Below, piece after piece: positions 32,822-42,652 of a stretch of 64,000 nucleotides of DNA. Numbering within the stretch: the stretch's first letter is position 1; each line of letters starts with the position of its first letter. The translations under genes were made by a program, and so were the position numbers. This DNA is from Bacteroidaceae bacterium. GTDB lineage: Bacteria > Bacteroidota > Bacteroidia > Bacteroidales > Bacteroidaceae. The stretch is from contig JAGCMB010000062.1 in NCBI GenBank assembly GCA_017646665.1, positions 1 to 64,000 on the forward strand, read 5' to 3'. The notes beneath the pieces were generated by a model that saw only the letters and a list, made by a program, of their open reading frames with translations, ran no database searches and was not told the DNA's origin.

Positions 32822-34126
32822 TTATACGTTTGACCTCAAATCGAAGAATTTCACAACCTTGCGGCTCATTGGCGGCATCTGCAAGCGTGAAATAAGTTCT
32901 GCCGATTCAAATTTTATATCGGGAGCAACTCTCACCTTTGAGCGGAAAATATCTTTAATCTGCTTTATGAATGTTTCGGTGTGGTTATTGCTTCCGATTC
33001 TTATCTGTATCTGGTCTGTACCCAATGAATTTGTGAACACCTCTACTATGTAGTTGTCGACATCGGGTATATTGTCAAGGATGTCGAATAGGATAGGTGG
33101 ATATATTGTTGTTCCCTTGAACTTAATCATCTGTCCCTTACGTCCTATGACAGAGCTCAAACGCGCACTGTTTCTGCCGCATTTGCAAGGCTCACTCATA
33201 CGGATGCAGATATCTCCGGTCTTGAATCGGAGCAGTGGCATAGCCTCTACACCTATGGTGGTTATTGTAACCTCTCCGGGTTCTCCGTCTTTTACAGGGT
33301 TGTTGTTGTCGTCGAGTAGCTCTACAATTATCAAGTCCGAAGGTATGTGTCCGCCCAGATGCTCCTCGCACTCAGTGAACGATGTCTGCATCTCTGTCGA
33401 TGCATAAGTTGAGTACAATTCCAGTGAAGGCCATTTCTCGTTGATTTTTTTACCGAGTGTGGTCAGTTCGCCATTGGGTGTACGCAACGCTTCGCCAATG
33501 CAAATGGCACGTTTGAGGTTCGATTTGTTGTAATCGATATTGTTCTTCTCGGCAAACTCAATCATCTTTGTCAAGAACGATGGTACAACCATACAAACAG
33601 TGGATTTTACCCTGTTTACAGTGTCCCATTGCAATTCGGGAATACCATTTCCGACACGGACTATGCCACAACCGAGTTCGCGGGCTCCCATAAAATAGGC
33701 AAGGCCTGCCATAAAACGGCGGTCGATGGTTGTCATCAACTGCATTACGTCCTCCTTTTTGCATCCTGCCATCGTGAACGAACAGGCCTCGTTGTATGCA
33801 AGACGTTGCAGGTCGTTCTCGGTGAGGGCGAATGTTACAGGTTCTCCCAATGTACCCGATGTGGTTACATAGTCAATGACGTCTGTGGGGCTGACGCACA
33901 GAAAGTCCTGATTGTACTTCTGTAAATCCTGCTTTGATGTGGTTGGTATCTTGCACAAGTCTTCGAGTGTGTTTATTGCCTCTATGTCGATATTGTGCTC
34001 GGCAAACATACGTTTGTAGTATGTTGAATGTTGTGCGAGATAAGCAAGTGTCTCTTTCAGTCGTTCCTCTTGAAACCTCTTGATGACAGACGCATCCTGA
34101 TAATGAAGATTGATGTCCTTAATCAT
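32822..34126 (-). CDS. PaaK-like adenylate-forming ligase (aryl acid activation)
   Basis: A protein of 434 aa, the length and pattern of phenylacetate-CoA ligase-like enzymes. The ATP-binding loop is seen as TTSGTLGEPVTFALT (about 89-103), then YASTEMQTSFTECE and LLRFKTGDI. A CxCG-type pair (EPCKCGRN) and a C-terminal subdomain (SSVIGRKGQMIKFKG onward) follow. In aryl-polyene pathways an adenylating enzyme loads the aryl acrylate starter on a carrier protein; this gene is the best candidate for that step. Its start overlaps the previous gene by 8 bp. CoA rather than a carrier protein as acceptor cannot be excluded. Confidence 0.85.
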   Translation of the reverse strand: MIKDINLHYQDASVIKRFQEERLKETLAYLAQHSTYYKRMFAEHNIDIEAINTLEDLCKIPTTSKQDLQKYNQDFLCVSPTDVIDYVTTSGTLGEPVTFALTENDLQRLAYNEACSFTMAGCKKEDVMQLMTTIDRRFMAGLAYFMGARELGCGIVRVGNGIPELQWDTVNRVKSTVCMVVPSFLTKMIEFAEKNNIDYNKSNLKRAICIGEALRTPNGELTTLGKKINEKWPSLELYSTYASTEMQTSFTECEEHLGGHIPSDLIIVELLDDNNNPVKDGEPGEVTITTIGVEAMPLLRFKTGDICIRMSEPCKCGRNSARLSSVIGRKGQMIKFKGTTIYPPILFDILDNIPDVDNYIVEVFTNSLGTDQIQIRIGSNNHTETFIKQIKDIFRSKVRVAPDIKFESAELISRLQMPPMSRKVVKFFDLRSNV

Positions 34127-35801
34127 ATTTCGTGATTTTATTTATAATGTCCTCTTTTTCGTTTGTTCTTGGTATCTCCATTGACAGGGCCTTTTGCCAA
34201 TATGTCACAGCCTCTCTTTGATTGTTCCTTGAGAGCTCATAATCTCCAAGTATATTGTATACTTGAAAATAGTTGGGGTTGTTGTTGACGAACTCATTGA
34301 TGAACTCCTTTGACAACTGTTGTCCCTCGTCAATGGCTGTTGAAATTTCTTTATACATCATTCTGTGTCGGCACACTACCTTGTAGTCTGTGCTCAAGGC
34401 TATGCTGTCGGCCTCTATATTATGCTCTTTGAGAGCATTTATCGTTACCGACTGTGTTGCACCGCCAAATATGCTGTCCAAGTCATAGCAGATATATTCT
34501 CCCAATTGCCAGGGTGATGTTGAAACCCAGAAACGCAACTCTTCGGGCTGGAACACGACAGAGTGGTGTGCAATGAACTGGTTGATGGATTTCTCATTGC
34601 TCAAACCAATGTCGGTGTTCTCCTTGCCATATCTGTTCCTGAGTATTCTCACCGCATCGTCGGCACTGACAGGCGAATGTTCGCTTATCAGTTCGCTGAG
34701 TCGCTCATGGCGGTATGGGCTATCGCTTGTGGCTATGTTCTCAATATTGTATTCGTCGTTGCTGAATGTTTCAGACTGGTAGTGGTTTGTACACAGAATA
34801 CGGTTCTCGTTGCTTTCGAACAGAGCAATGTTTTCAGGTGTTTTTTCTATGATAGCTGCTTTTCCGTCAATAGCCGAGCCTATCAGCAACGACTCCGAAA
34901 CAAAGGTCTTGTACTGTTTTGCTATGTCGTACGCCTCGTCAATGTTCGAAGCGTATTGCAGGATTTGTCTTGCCAACAGGGAAATTGGCATCGCCGACGA
35001 TGTGGGAATGGCGCCTTTGGCTGCGTTGATTGTCACAGTGAGTCCTTTCTCATTCATTCCCGAGAGAACACCCATCATTCCCGGCCAGGAAATAGATGCG
35101 AAACGGTGTCCTTCGCTTGGCTCTACAAATAGAATTATCTTGTTTTTTGCAAAATTGTCACCTACATAGAAATCAAAATTGCGTCCAATAATCAGGTTAC
35201 CGTCATTGCTGTCGTTTCCCCAGCAGGCAAAAGATGTACAACCGACAAGCATATACTCTTGCATCGCGTGTCCGATATCGTGCGCTGCGTGATAGTTCAG
35301 CTGTCTTACATAGGGTGAACCGTATGCATTGTGTTCATTGGTGCAGGAGAGTGACATCGCGTATATCTCTTCCCTGTATTCTGCAGGAATGTGCTTTGCC
35401 ATATCTCCATTGAAAATGATAATCAGCTTGTGCAGGAATTCAACCCAAGAGTCCGACGGAATTATTTCGTTTATCTGCTCCACGAACACATCCTCCTGGT
35501 ATTTCAATAGTCCCCGGCTCATTACTCCATATACGGCACCTCGTTCCAATGGGCTGCCAGAGATGTATGCCTCCCATAAGCCGTGTCTGTTGAGCTTCAT
35601 ATAATTACCATTGCAGGTCTTTAATGAATCACAATCTGTTGTCAAACAGTATTTGTTCAGGTCTACATTTGCTTGTGGCTGCATAAAATCGGACGTGTAG
35701 TACAGGCACGCTCCAATTATGAACGATATTATAGCTATTGTCAATGGTAATCCTACCAAGATGAACAATACTGTTCTTGTTATTTTAAATATCTTACGCA
35801 T
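34119..35801 (-). CDS. Membrane-anchored C45-type Ntn-hydrolase/acyltransferase with C-terminal helical repeats
   Basis: A protein of 560 aa. One N-terminal membrane helix (about 10-34) is followed by an outside domain. The presumed nucleophile Cys188 lies in MLVGCTSFACWG, followed by GRNFDFYVG, the signature of C45/acyl-CoA:6-aminopenicillanate acyltransferase-like enzymes, which mature by self-cleavage before Cys. The last 60 residues look TPR-like (YFQVYNILGDYELSRNNQREAVTYWQKAL). Family members transfer or remove acyl groups on amines. In this cluster it could acylate an amine-bearing lipid or cleave the product from a carrier, but that is inferred. It overlaps its neighbours by 8 bp on both sides. 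Confidence 0.78.
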   Translation of the reverse strand: MRKIFKITRTVLFILVGLPLTIAIISFIIGACLYYTSDFMQPQANVDLNKYCLTTDCDSLKTCNGNYMKLNRHGLWEAYISGSPLERGAVYGVMSRGLLKYQEDVFVEQINEIIPSDSWVEFLHKLIIIFNGDMAKHIPAEYREEIYAMSLSCTNEHNAYGSPYVRQLNYHAAHDIGHAMQEYMLVGCTSFACWGNDSNDGNLIIGRNFDFYVGDNFAKNKIILFVEPSEGHRFASISWPGMMGVLSGMNEKGLTVTINAAKGAIPTSSAMPISLLARQILQYASNIDEAYDIAKQYKTFVSESLLIGSAIDGKAAIIEKTPENIALFESNENRILCTNHYQSETFSNDEYNIENIATSDSPYRHERLSELISEHSPVSADDAVRILRNRYGKENTDIGLSNEKSINQFIAHHSVVFQPEELRFWVSTSPWQLGEYICYDLDSIFGGATQSVTINALKEHNIEADSIALSTDYKVVCRHRMMYKEISTAIDEGQQLSKEFINEFVNNNPNYFQVYNILGDYELSRNNQREAVTYWQKALSMEIPRTNEKEDIINKITKYD

Positions 35802-37287
35802 TTCCTATTTTCTTTGACAAATATTCACTTCCCAAAATCTCGGAGCAGGTCACCGTGGAGGACATTGTTGTACCAAGGCAACCGTGGATGTTTATGTTTT
35901 GTCCGGCAAGTAGCAGATTGCTGATTCTTGTTCTTGCCGGGAATTGTGTAACCATTGGGTTGCGGCAATCCTTGACGATTCCGTATGCACATCCTTGTGG
36001 TGTGCCCGTGTAATCCCTGTATGTCAATGGGCTTGCTGTGTATACCTTGTCGATGCAGTTGCGCAGATTGGGAAAGAACTGGCAGGTGAAATCGACTACT
36101 GCCTCGCTGAATCTGTTTTTGAAATCCTTATAATCCTCGCCTCTGTGCCCGATTTTTGTATCTTCCCATTTAATGTAATCGGAATAGAGAATAGGTGTCA
36201 AGAGTGTTACAACATTCGTATATTCGCTTGTTTGGCTCGGCTGCATACATAGCAGGGTTGAAGGGATGTTGTAACCCTTGTAATTGCCATCTGTAGCCCA
36301 CACGTCGGGATTATTGAATAAATAGTGGTTCTGGTTTACGTACTTCAGGCTTTTGGGCTTGAGCAGCAGGTATGTTGTGAAAAGTCCATAGGTGTTCGCC
36401 ATAGAATTGATTCTTGTGAAGAAGGCCTTCTTGTAGACGGTGTTGTTTTCCAACATTGAGAATGTGACAGACGGATGTAATGATGAAATGTAGTGTTCTG
36501 CTTCAACTTTTTCGCCATTATTAAGTTCTACGCATTTTACTTTGTCGCCATCCAAATGTATCTTTGATACCTTCGCATTTAGGAGTACTTTTCCACCGTT
36601 TGCTTTTATCTTGTCGGAAAGTAGGTCGGCCAACTGTTGCGAGCCGTCAGAAAATGCGTATGCACCCTGTATATTAGAGTGGGTAATCATTCCATACTCA
36701 TAGAACGAAGTTGTCAATTTGTCGCCTGCAAAAAGGCCGCAATTACCGGCAAGGACATTCCTCAATTTGCTGTTGCTGATGTGCTCGTTGATTTTTTCGT
36801 ATGCCGATGTCGAGAAATACTCCACGCCGCCGTTCGATATTCGTCCTTCTTTGAGAATTTCAGGCGAAATAAGTTCTCCCACCTTCTTCAACTGTCGGCA
36901 GAATTCGGTAAGGTTGGCCCTCTCTTCGGGGAATTGTTCAGAAAGGGTATCGATGAACCTTTCGTATCCCATTGCGTGACGGTAGCTTGTGCCGTCACTG
37001 AAATGGAAATGGTCGAAACCTGTCTCATCCAGTCTCTGCAGGTGTAGTTGGTCGATAATACCGAAATATTTGAAATACTGATGCATAATTTCGCCTTCGT
37101 CGAGGCTGCCGACATAGTGCATTCCGGTGTCAAGGGTGCGCCCGTTGCGCTTGAATGACTGCAGACAGCCGCCAATTACGCTATGCTGTTCGAGCAGGCA
37201 TACACTCAAACCCTCCTTGCTGAGCATTGCACCGCAAGTGAGTCCTCCCAAACCTCCTCCAATAATTATTACATCATATTTTTTCAT
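35794..37287 (-). CDS. FAD-dependent oxidoreductase, phytoene desaturase/retinol saturase type
   Basis: A protein of 497 aa. The N-terminal dinucleotide motif (VIIIGGGLGGLTCGAMLSKEG, 5-25 region) and the following VCLLEQ and GGCLQSF are typical of CrtI-like flavoproteins, as is the C-terminal AGQNINIHGCLGTTMS. Carotenoid enzymes of this type desaturate or saturate polyene chains. No phytoene synthase or other carotenoid gene is nearby, so a polyketide polyene is the more likely substrate. Such oxidoreductases are not part of the minimal E. coli-type aryl-polyene set as I recall it. The gene overlaps the MMPL fusion by 14 bp upstream and the C45 gene by 8 bp downstream. Confidence 0.82.
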   Translation of the reverse strand: MKKYDVIIIGGGLGGLTCGAMLSKEGLSVCLLEQHSVIGGCLQSFKRNGRTLDTGMHYVGSLDEGEIMHQYFKYFGIIDQLHLQRLDETGFDHFHFSDGTSYRHAMGYERFIDTLSEQFPEERANLTEFCRQLKKVGELISPEILKEGRISNGGVEYFSTSAYEKINEHISNSKLRNVLAGNCGLFAGDKLTTSFYEYGMITHSNIQGAYAFSDGSQQLADLLSDKIKANGGKVLLNAKVSKIHLDGDKVKCVELNNGEKVEAEHYISSLHPSVTFSMLENNTVYKKAFFTRINSMANTYGLFTTYLLLKPKSLKYVNQNHYLFNNPDVWATDGNYKGYNIPSTLLCMQPSQTSEYTNVVTLLTPILYSDYIKWEDTKIGHRGEDYKDFKNRFSEAVVDFTCQFFPNLRNCIDKVYTASPLTYRDYTGTPQGCAYGIVKDCRNPMVTQFPARTRISNLLLAGQNINIHGCLGTTMSSTVTCSEILGSEYLSKKIGNA

Positions 37288-40200
37288 TGCTGTTCTTGGT
37301 CAAAATGTATAGTGTTTCGGAACTGTCCTTGTCGCATTGTCGCACTTTGATACTCATATTGTTCTTCTTTGCAAGTTCCCTCATCCATTCGGCGCTCACA
37401 AAACAGAGCTGTTCCGTTGTCTTGTTGAACTTGAGTATCTTTGTCGACCACACTTCGGTCTGTTCTATCTTGTTGTGCGTCTCGGTTCTTGATGCATCAC
37501 CGTCCCTCACCACAATGAAACCGTTCTCGGTGAGGCTGCCGATGGCACGCTCAAGGATTGATTCCTGTGACTCCTTGTCTACGTAGTGCAGGCTGTCATT
37601 GAACAGAATTACGTCCGACTTTGGTATTTGTACTTTGCACATATCGGCGCATTGGAATCTTACATTCGCCTTCTTGCACAGAAAAGAGTTCTGAGCAATT
37701 TCAATCTTGTCGTTGTCATAATCGATGCCAAGAACTGTTCTCTCGGATGAGAGTAAGCCTAACATAAACACCATCTGTCCATATCCGCAACCTACATCGG
37801 TAATAGTCGCATTGCGTGGAGTCAGCCTGTCCCAAAGGTCGTAGTATCCATCTATGCGGCATTTTATTCGCATATACCACTCCAGTACAGGGCCTTTGTA
37901 GGTGTAGTTCTTAATGATTGCATTCCTGAAGTAGGCATCACTTGTCCTTCCCAGGTCGTCCTTGAGAATCCTGTATTGCTCGACATACCACTTTCTTATG
38001 TTCTTTGCCTGCTCCTGATATGTGTTGCCATGCGATGCGTCGCCATATTTTATGCGTTGCATTGTCCTTGTGGCAATGATACCCGATTTTATGTAGAATC
38101 CCTGTTTCTTTGCCGAAACCTGTCCTGCACCGTAAATCAGCATCGGGACAATATCAAGTTTCAGCAATTGCGCCAGATAGAATGCTCCTTTGTGGAAACG
38201 CTGTATAGAACAGTCGGCCGAACGTGTACCCTCGGGGAATACGATGACCGAATATCCTTCGTTCACACGCTCTTGCACCCTTTCGGCCAGTGCTTCATAG
38301 CCGTCGGCCGAGTGGTGAAAATCGGCATATTTCACAATCCACCCGAAGAATGGCGAGTTCCATACCCAACTGTTTGTCACCATTACTACTTTGGGAGTAG
38401 TGGACAATAACAGCAAGATATCGATGAACGATTGGTGGTTCGCGATGATTACGGCCGGTTTGTCGAATTTCTCACCATAAGGGTTTTGGCGCACCGTGCG
38501 CACCGTTATCATTGTGGCAAGGAATGTACGTGTAAAGCGGTAGATGAGCTTGTGGAACAACAGTTTCTTTGTTGTGCGCTTCAATGGCAGAGCCATCAGT
38601 ATAAGTGTGTATACCTGCGACATTATGCAACCGAGCAGGAAGTATACAAAGCAATATATTGTGTTCAGTATAATGCCCAATGTGTATGGGAAGCCGCCTT
38701 TCTCAGTTTGCGATGTCACGAGCAACCTGAACAGCATTGGTTGCACGGTATATGATACAAGCACTACAATGCTCAATCCAAGCACCGATATGAGTGCGAT
38801 GGATTTGAGTGCGGGATGCTCGGCGAATATCAGCACACCCATACCCACAATAGCAGTAAAGGCCGAGAAGAATATTGCTGTTTTGTGTGCACCGAGAACC
38901 TTTTTGCCGTTCTTGTACTCTTGCAGAAGACCATCCATTATGAATATACTGAAATCATCACCTATACCAAAGATGAAGGTCGCAAGAATAATATTGACAA
39001 TGTTGAATTTAATGTCAAATACAGCCATCAGTCCAAGTATTATTACCCAACTTATAGCCATAGGCAGGAATGTCAGCACTGTCAGTTCAATTCGTCCGTA
39101 TGAAATCAGCAGGGCTATGAATACAATCAGTGATGAAACCAACAGGATGTAGTTGAAATCGTTGCTGGTCGATTCCACCATTTTTGACGAGAAGTATCCC
39201 CTGTCGATGATTGCAGTGTTAGGCAACTTGTCAATCTCGCTGTATACTTCGGCTTTACTCTCTTCGCCAATTGTTATCTGGCTCAAAATGGAAGTATAGT
39301 CACCGGGAGAATTTACCCATTCGGAAACAACGGGTACATCACAAATCTCCTCTTTTGTATAATTACATACCGTATATTCTTTTGTTATCAGCTCCTCGAA
39401 ACGGGCAAAGGCATTGCTCTTGAAACCGAACTCTTTTGCGGCATCTTCTAAATGCGACAATACCTCATCGCGGTGCTCTTTCCAAAAAACATTCCATCGC
39501 TCAATCCTTGCCAGTTGTTCTGTTGGCGCGATGACGAAGTCGCTGATGGTGACAGCCTCATTTATGCTACCGTCGAGCCTGTATTTGTCAAGCAACCCCT
39601 CAAGCTGGGCATATTCTTCAGTAAGATTTTCTATATCCTGGTTGCCGGTTACGATATATACATCCTTGCTGTTGTCGCCAAAAATCTCTTTTGAATGTTC
39701 CTCGGCTTTTGCTATATGTTCAGGAGTGTAGTTTATGTTCCTCATATCATCGTCGAACTTGACATCCTGATAGAAGAACAGTGCAGCTATTGTAACAATG
39801 ATTATTGGCAGTACAATCCATTTGTTATCATATCTGTAACCGACCATTTGCTCTATTTTCTTAAGCAGCGGGCTCTTCTTTGTCGCATCAAAACCATTCA
39901 GGAAGTGGGGTAGGAATACTAGACTGAAAATTGTGGTTCCAATCAGAGTGAAGACCGAGAACAGTCCCATATCCTGTAGCAAAGGAGATGATGTAAACAT
40001 CAGCGCGGCAAAGGCTCCAATGGTTGTAAAACAACCAATGGTCAGTGGCATTGTAAGTTCTTCAATTATCTCCTTGGGCGATGATATGTTGTTTAGATGC
40101 GAAACAATGTGTATCGAGTAGCTCAGAGCAATACCCAGCACCACAGTTCCAGCTCCTATTGCAATTGCAGATATCTCGCCTTGTACAAGCCATACCATTG

Positions 40201-41107
40201 CCAATGCAAACAGGGCACCAAATGCCGGCGGTAGAATTATCAGCGGAATAGACCTCTTGTTGCGGAACGAAAGGAATATTACCAAAAGGATGAAGAGTGT
40301 AGCAATGCCAAGGATTGTGGTTGTGTCCTCTTTTATTTGTCTTGCATTGTATACCGCCACTATTGGACCACCAATGCAGGCAATGTCAACGTTGTTCATC
40401 TCGGCCTTGTTCTCGGCGTTCTCAAGACCGTCGACAAGAGTCGCGTTTCCACCAGTGTCACCCATTCCGTTACTTGGCTGAATGAACATCAGCATAGTTC
40501 TCAAGTCACTGGTGAAAAGTCTGCCGTTGTATATTTCATACTGCACATCGGGGTTGAACTTCTCAAATTTCTGTAACAGGTGTGTTCCAATGTTCAAGGG
40601 GTCCTGCATAACCACCTCACCGACAAACATACCCGATGGCGATGTCTGCAAGTCATATACATTTTTTACAGCGGCCTTTATTCCCTCTTGAGAAATCGCT
40701 CCCTCCAATCTGTTGTAGTCGGCATCGGTAAGGAATATGGGTAAATTGTCATATACGAATTGTGTGCACTTTGCAATAACCTCCTCATCGGCATAGGCTG
40801 TAACAGAACTTATGAGCCCATTGTCAAGAAGTGCTGCAATCTCGCTCTCGAAAATCTCGGCCGATTCAATTATGCTTTCAGGGTCTTCTCCATTAAGCAT
40901 AACAATTATCTTGTCCTTCACTGCAACATTTTCAAACGTCGCATTTTTCTTTTCGTCGGAACTGTTGAAGAAATTTGTTATGTTCTCCTGGAATGTTATT
41001 CTGCCTGCCAGGAGTGCGCACACTGAAATAAACAGACACAATACTGTATAAAAAACAGCCTTGTGCTGTTCAAACCAATCATATATGTTGATGAAAAATC
41101 TACTCAT
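37274..41107 (-). CDS. MMPL-type exporter fused to PlsC acyltransferase and SAM methyltransferase
   Basis: A protein of 1277 aa. Residues 1-about 830 form an RND/MMPL exporter with two copies of the helix-loop-helices unit (large loops after helix 1 and about 430-640, membrane blocks such as IGCFTTIGAFAALMF and FGIGDDFSIFIMDGL). Residues about 870-1060 are a PlsC-like acyltransferase with His891-x4-Asp896 (NHQSFID) and VFPEGTRS near 956-963. Residues about 1095-1270 are a methyltransferase with DVGCGYG (1104-1110). In other aryl-polyene clusters these are usually separate genes. The likely role is to move the polyene-lipid across the inner membrane, with the cytosolic tail adding an acyl chain and a methyl group. 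The frame is continuous and no stop or frameshift was seen. It overlaps the glycosyltransferase by 4 bp (ATGA). Confidence 0.85.
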   Translation of the reverse strand: MSRFFINIYDWFEQHKAVFYTVLCLFISVCALLAGRITFQENITNFFNSSDEKKNATFENVAVKDKIIVMLNGEDPESIIESAEIFESEIAALLDNGLISSVTAYADEEVIAKCTQFVYDNLPIFLTDADYNRLEGAISQEGIKAAVKNVYDLQTSPSGMFVGEVVMQDPLNIGTHLLQKFEKFNPDVQYEIYNGRLFTSDLRTMLMFIQPSNGMGDTGGNATLVDGLENAENKAEMNNVDIACIGGPIVAVYNARQIKEDTTTILGIATLFILLVIFLSFRNKRSIPLIILPPAFGALFALAMVWLVQGEISAIAIGAGTVVLGIALSYSIHIVSHLNNISSPKEIIEELTMPLTIGCFTTIGAFAALMFTSSPLLQDMGLFSVFTLIGTTIFSLVFLPHFLNGFDATKKSPLLKKIEQMVGYRYDNKWIVLPIIIVTIAALFFYQDVKFDDDMRNINYTPEHIAKAEEHSKEIFGDNSKDVYIVTGNQDIENLTEEYAQLEGLLDKYRLDGSINEAVTISDFVIAPTEQLARIERWNVFWKEHRDEVLSHLEDAAKEFGFKSNAFARFEELITKEYTVCNYTKEEICDVPVVSEWVNSPGDYTSILSQITIGEESKAEVYSEIDKLPNTAIIDRGYFSSKMVESTSNDFNYILLVSSLIVFIALLISYGRIELTVLTFLPMAISWVIILGLMAVFDIKFNIVNIILATFIFGIGDDFSIFIMDGLLQEYKNGKKVLGAHKTAIFFSAFTAIVGMGVLIFAEHPALKSIALISVLGLSIVVLVSYTVQPMLFRLLVTSQTEKGGFPYTLGIILNTIYCFVYFLLGCIMSQVYTLILMALPLKRTTKKLLFHKLIYRFTRTFLATMITVRTVRQNPYGEKFDKPAVIIANHQSFIDILLLLSTTPKVVMVTNSWVWNSPFFGWIVKYADFHHSADGYEALAERVQERVNEGYSVIVFPEGTRSADCSIQRFHKGAFYLAQLLKLDIVPMLIYGAGQVSAKKQGFYIKSGIIATRTMQRIKYGDASHGNTYQEQAKNIRKWYVEQYRILKDDLGRTSDAYFRNAIIKNYTYKGPVLEWYMRIKCRIDGYYDLWDRLTPRNATITDVGCGYGQMVFMLGLLSSERTVLGIDYDNDKIEIAQNSFLCKKANVRFQCADMCKVQIPKSDVILFNDSLHYVDKESQESILERAIGSLTENGFIVVRDGDASRTETHNKIEQTEVWSTKILKFNKTTEQLCFVSAEWMRELAKKNNMSIKVRQCDKDSSETLYILTKNSNEKI

Positions 41108-42288
41108 TTCTTGCTTTTACGTTTACAAACTACCATTATCAGAAGTGATACAGCAAAGACCACCAGGCCCGATACTGTCGCCAAGACAAAACTGCCTATT
41201 ATGTATTGGTTGAGGCTTGGACCTATTGTGTCAAAAGAGATGCTGTCAATGGAGAATATGTTCTCTTTGTTCAGTACAATTGAACCGGCTACCATACTGC
41301 CATACAGCAGGAACGGTATCATTGGTGGAATACTGATGTTTGAGAATACAAGTGCAACAATTTTGTTCAGTTTCATAAAATGTGCTGCTACACCTGCAAA
41401 TATCATCTGATAGCCCCAAATTGGAATTATTCCGCAGAATATACCCCAACCCATAGCTGCCGCCATACGTATATTGGAATCCTTGCTGTGTATTATCTGT
41501 TCATCAATGAACTTCTTTACATTTGCCGGTTTAAGGTGGCGAAGGAAGTTCCACGGATAATAGAACAACAGTGCATAGAGTACAAGCACTGTATTCAAAA
41601 TGCTTATTCTCGTAAAGTCACGCAGTGGTCTGAAGTGTGACACACGCTCCTCTTCAGGGGGATAGTATACCTTGATGGGTACATTCTCGACATTCACTCC
41701 ACGCCAAGCTGCACGTACAATTATCTCCACTTCAAATTCATATCGTCGGGTAATAAGGCGTATATTCTGCAACTTGTCTAGAGGATACAGACGAAATCCC
41801 GATTGTGTGTCGGTCAGTTTTTGACCTGTTTCAACCTTATACCAGAAGTTTGAGAATTTATTGGCAAATGTGTTCTTTGACGGCATATTGTCTGCTGTCA
41901 GGTTACGTGCGCCAATAAGCAGACTGTCGGGTGCTTCTTCTATCCTCTTGATGAATACCGGAATGTCATCGGCATAATGCTGGCCATCCGAATCAATGGT
42001 TATTGCATAGCGGAAACCCCATTCGTGCGCCTTGCTCAACCCCAATTTCAAAGCATATCCTTTGCCTTGGTTCTGGGTATATTCAATAACCCTTATATCC
42101 TTGGTTGTCGAAAGAATCTCCGAAGTATTGTCTGTTGAGCCATCGTTCACAACGATAATCTCATCTGCATACTCTTTGACATCCTCAATTACCTTGGCAA
42201 TAGTCGTGGAGTTATTATAGGTTGGGATGAGGACAGCGCATTTTAAAGCCTTCATCCGCTCTTTATATGTCATTGTTGCTACGTCCAT
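41104..42288 (-). CDS. GT2 glycosyltransferase fused to a DUF2062 membrane domain
   Basis: A protein of 394 aa. The N-terminal 250 residues are a GT-A family 2 glycosyltransferase: VLIPTYNNSTTI (17-28), VVNDGSTDNTS, and the metal-binding region TIDSDGQHYADD. The C-terminal 130 residues have four hydrophobic stretches of the DUF2062 type (AAAMGWGIFCGIIPIWG, NISIPPMIPFLLYG). It resembles polyprenyl-phosphate mannosyltransferase/dolichol-phosphate-type enzymes. It probably adds a sugar to a lipid-linked pigment intermediate at the membrane. Its start codon shares one base with the stop of the dehydratase gene (TAATG), which suggests coupled translation. Confidence 0.85.
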   Translation of the reverse strand: MDVATMTYKERMKALKCAVLIPTYNNSTTIAKVIEDVKEYADEIIVVNDGSTDNTSEILSTTKDIRVIEYTQNQGKGYALKLGLSKAHEWGFRYAITIDSDGQHYADDIPVFIKRIEEAPDSLLIGARNLTADNMPSKNTFANKFSNFWYKVETGQKLTDTQSGFRLYPLDKLQNIRLITRRYEFEVEIIVRAAWRGVNVENVPIKVYYPPEEERVSHFRPLRDFTRISILNTVLVLYALLFYYPWNFLRHLKPANVKKFIDEQIIHSKDSNIRMAAAMGWGIFCGIIPIWGYQMIFAGVAAHFMKLNKIVALVFSNISIPPMIPFLLYGSMVAGSIVLNKENIFSIDSISFDTIGPSLNQYIIGSFVLATVSGLVVFAVSLLIMVVCKRKSKK

Positions 42289-42650
42289 TATCTTATTTCG
42301 GCTCTTAATTTGAGAACAGCCTGTCCGTTATCAGCCCTTTCGGCCTGTACCTTTACCTTTGTGGTGTCTGTAAATGTAATATCTATTGCTACACTTAAAT
42401 TCTCCTCTGGTATCAGAGCCGATATATATTTGCACTCTTTTATTGTTGCAAAAGAGATTTCCTTTTCCAAAATGCGGCTTATGCACTCCCTGATTATGGT
42501 CAGTGTACAAACGCCCGGAACAACAGGCTGCTCAGGGAAATGTCCTTCATAAATAGAATGACCTGGCAATATTGTTACAACGAAAGAGTAGTTGTTCTCT
42601 TCCTTTTGTGTAAAACTGTCTATCTTGTAAAAATTTCCTTCTAGGTGCAT
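42288..42650 (-). CDS. Hotdog-fold 3-hydroxyacyl-ACP dehydratase, first copy
   Basis: A protein of 120 aa with the FabZ/FabA-like pattern: IYEGHFPEQPVVPGVCTL at about 33-50, where His37 is in the position of the catalytic His. It is shorter than FabZ (about 140-150 aa). In aryl-polyene synthesis two such dehydratases act as a pair to form each double bond; the second candidate is at 48292-48702. It starts 2 bp after the LolA-like gene and shares one base with the glycosyltransferase start. Confidence 0.8.
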   Translation of the reverse strand: MHLEGNFYKIDSFTQKEENNYSFVVTILPGHSIYEGHFPEQPVVPGVCTLTIIRECISRILEKEISFATIKECKYISALIPEENLSVAIDITFTDTTKVKVQAERADNGQAVLKLRAEIR

Positions 42651-42652
42651 AA

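Noticed and set aside
35794..37287. Carotenoid pathway gene (crtI)
   Set aside because: The flavoprotein fits the CrtI fold, but there is no phytoene synthase, cyclase or prenyl transferase nearby, and all partners are polyketide genes.
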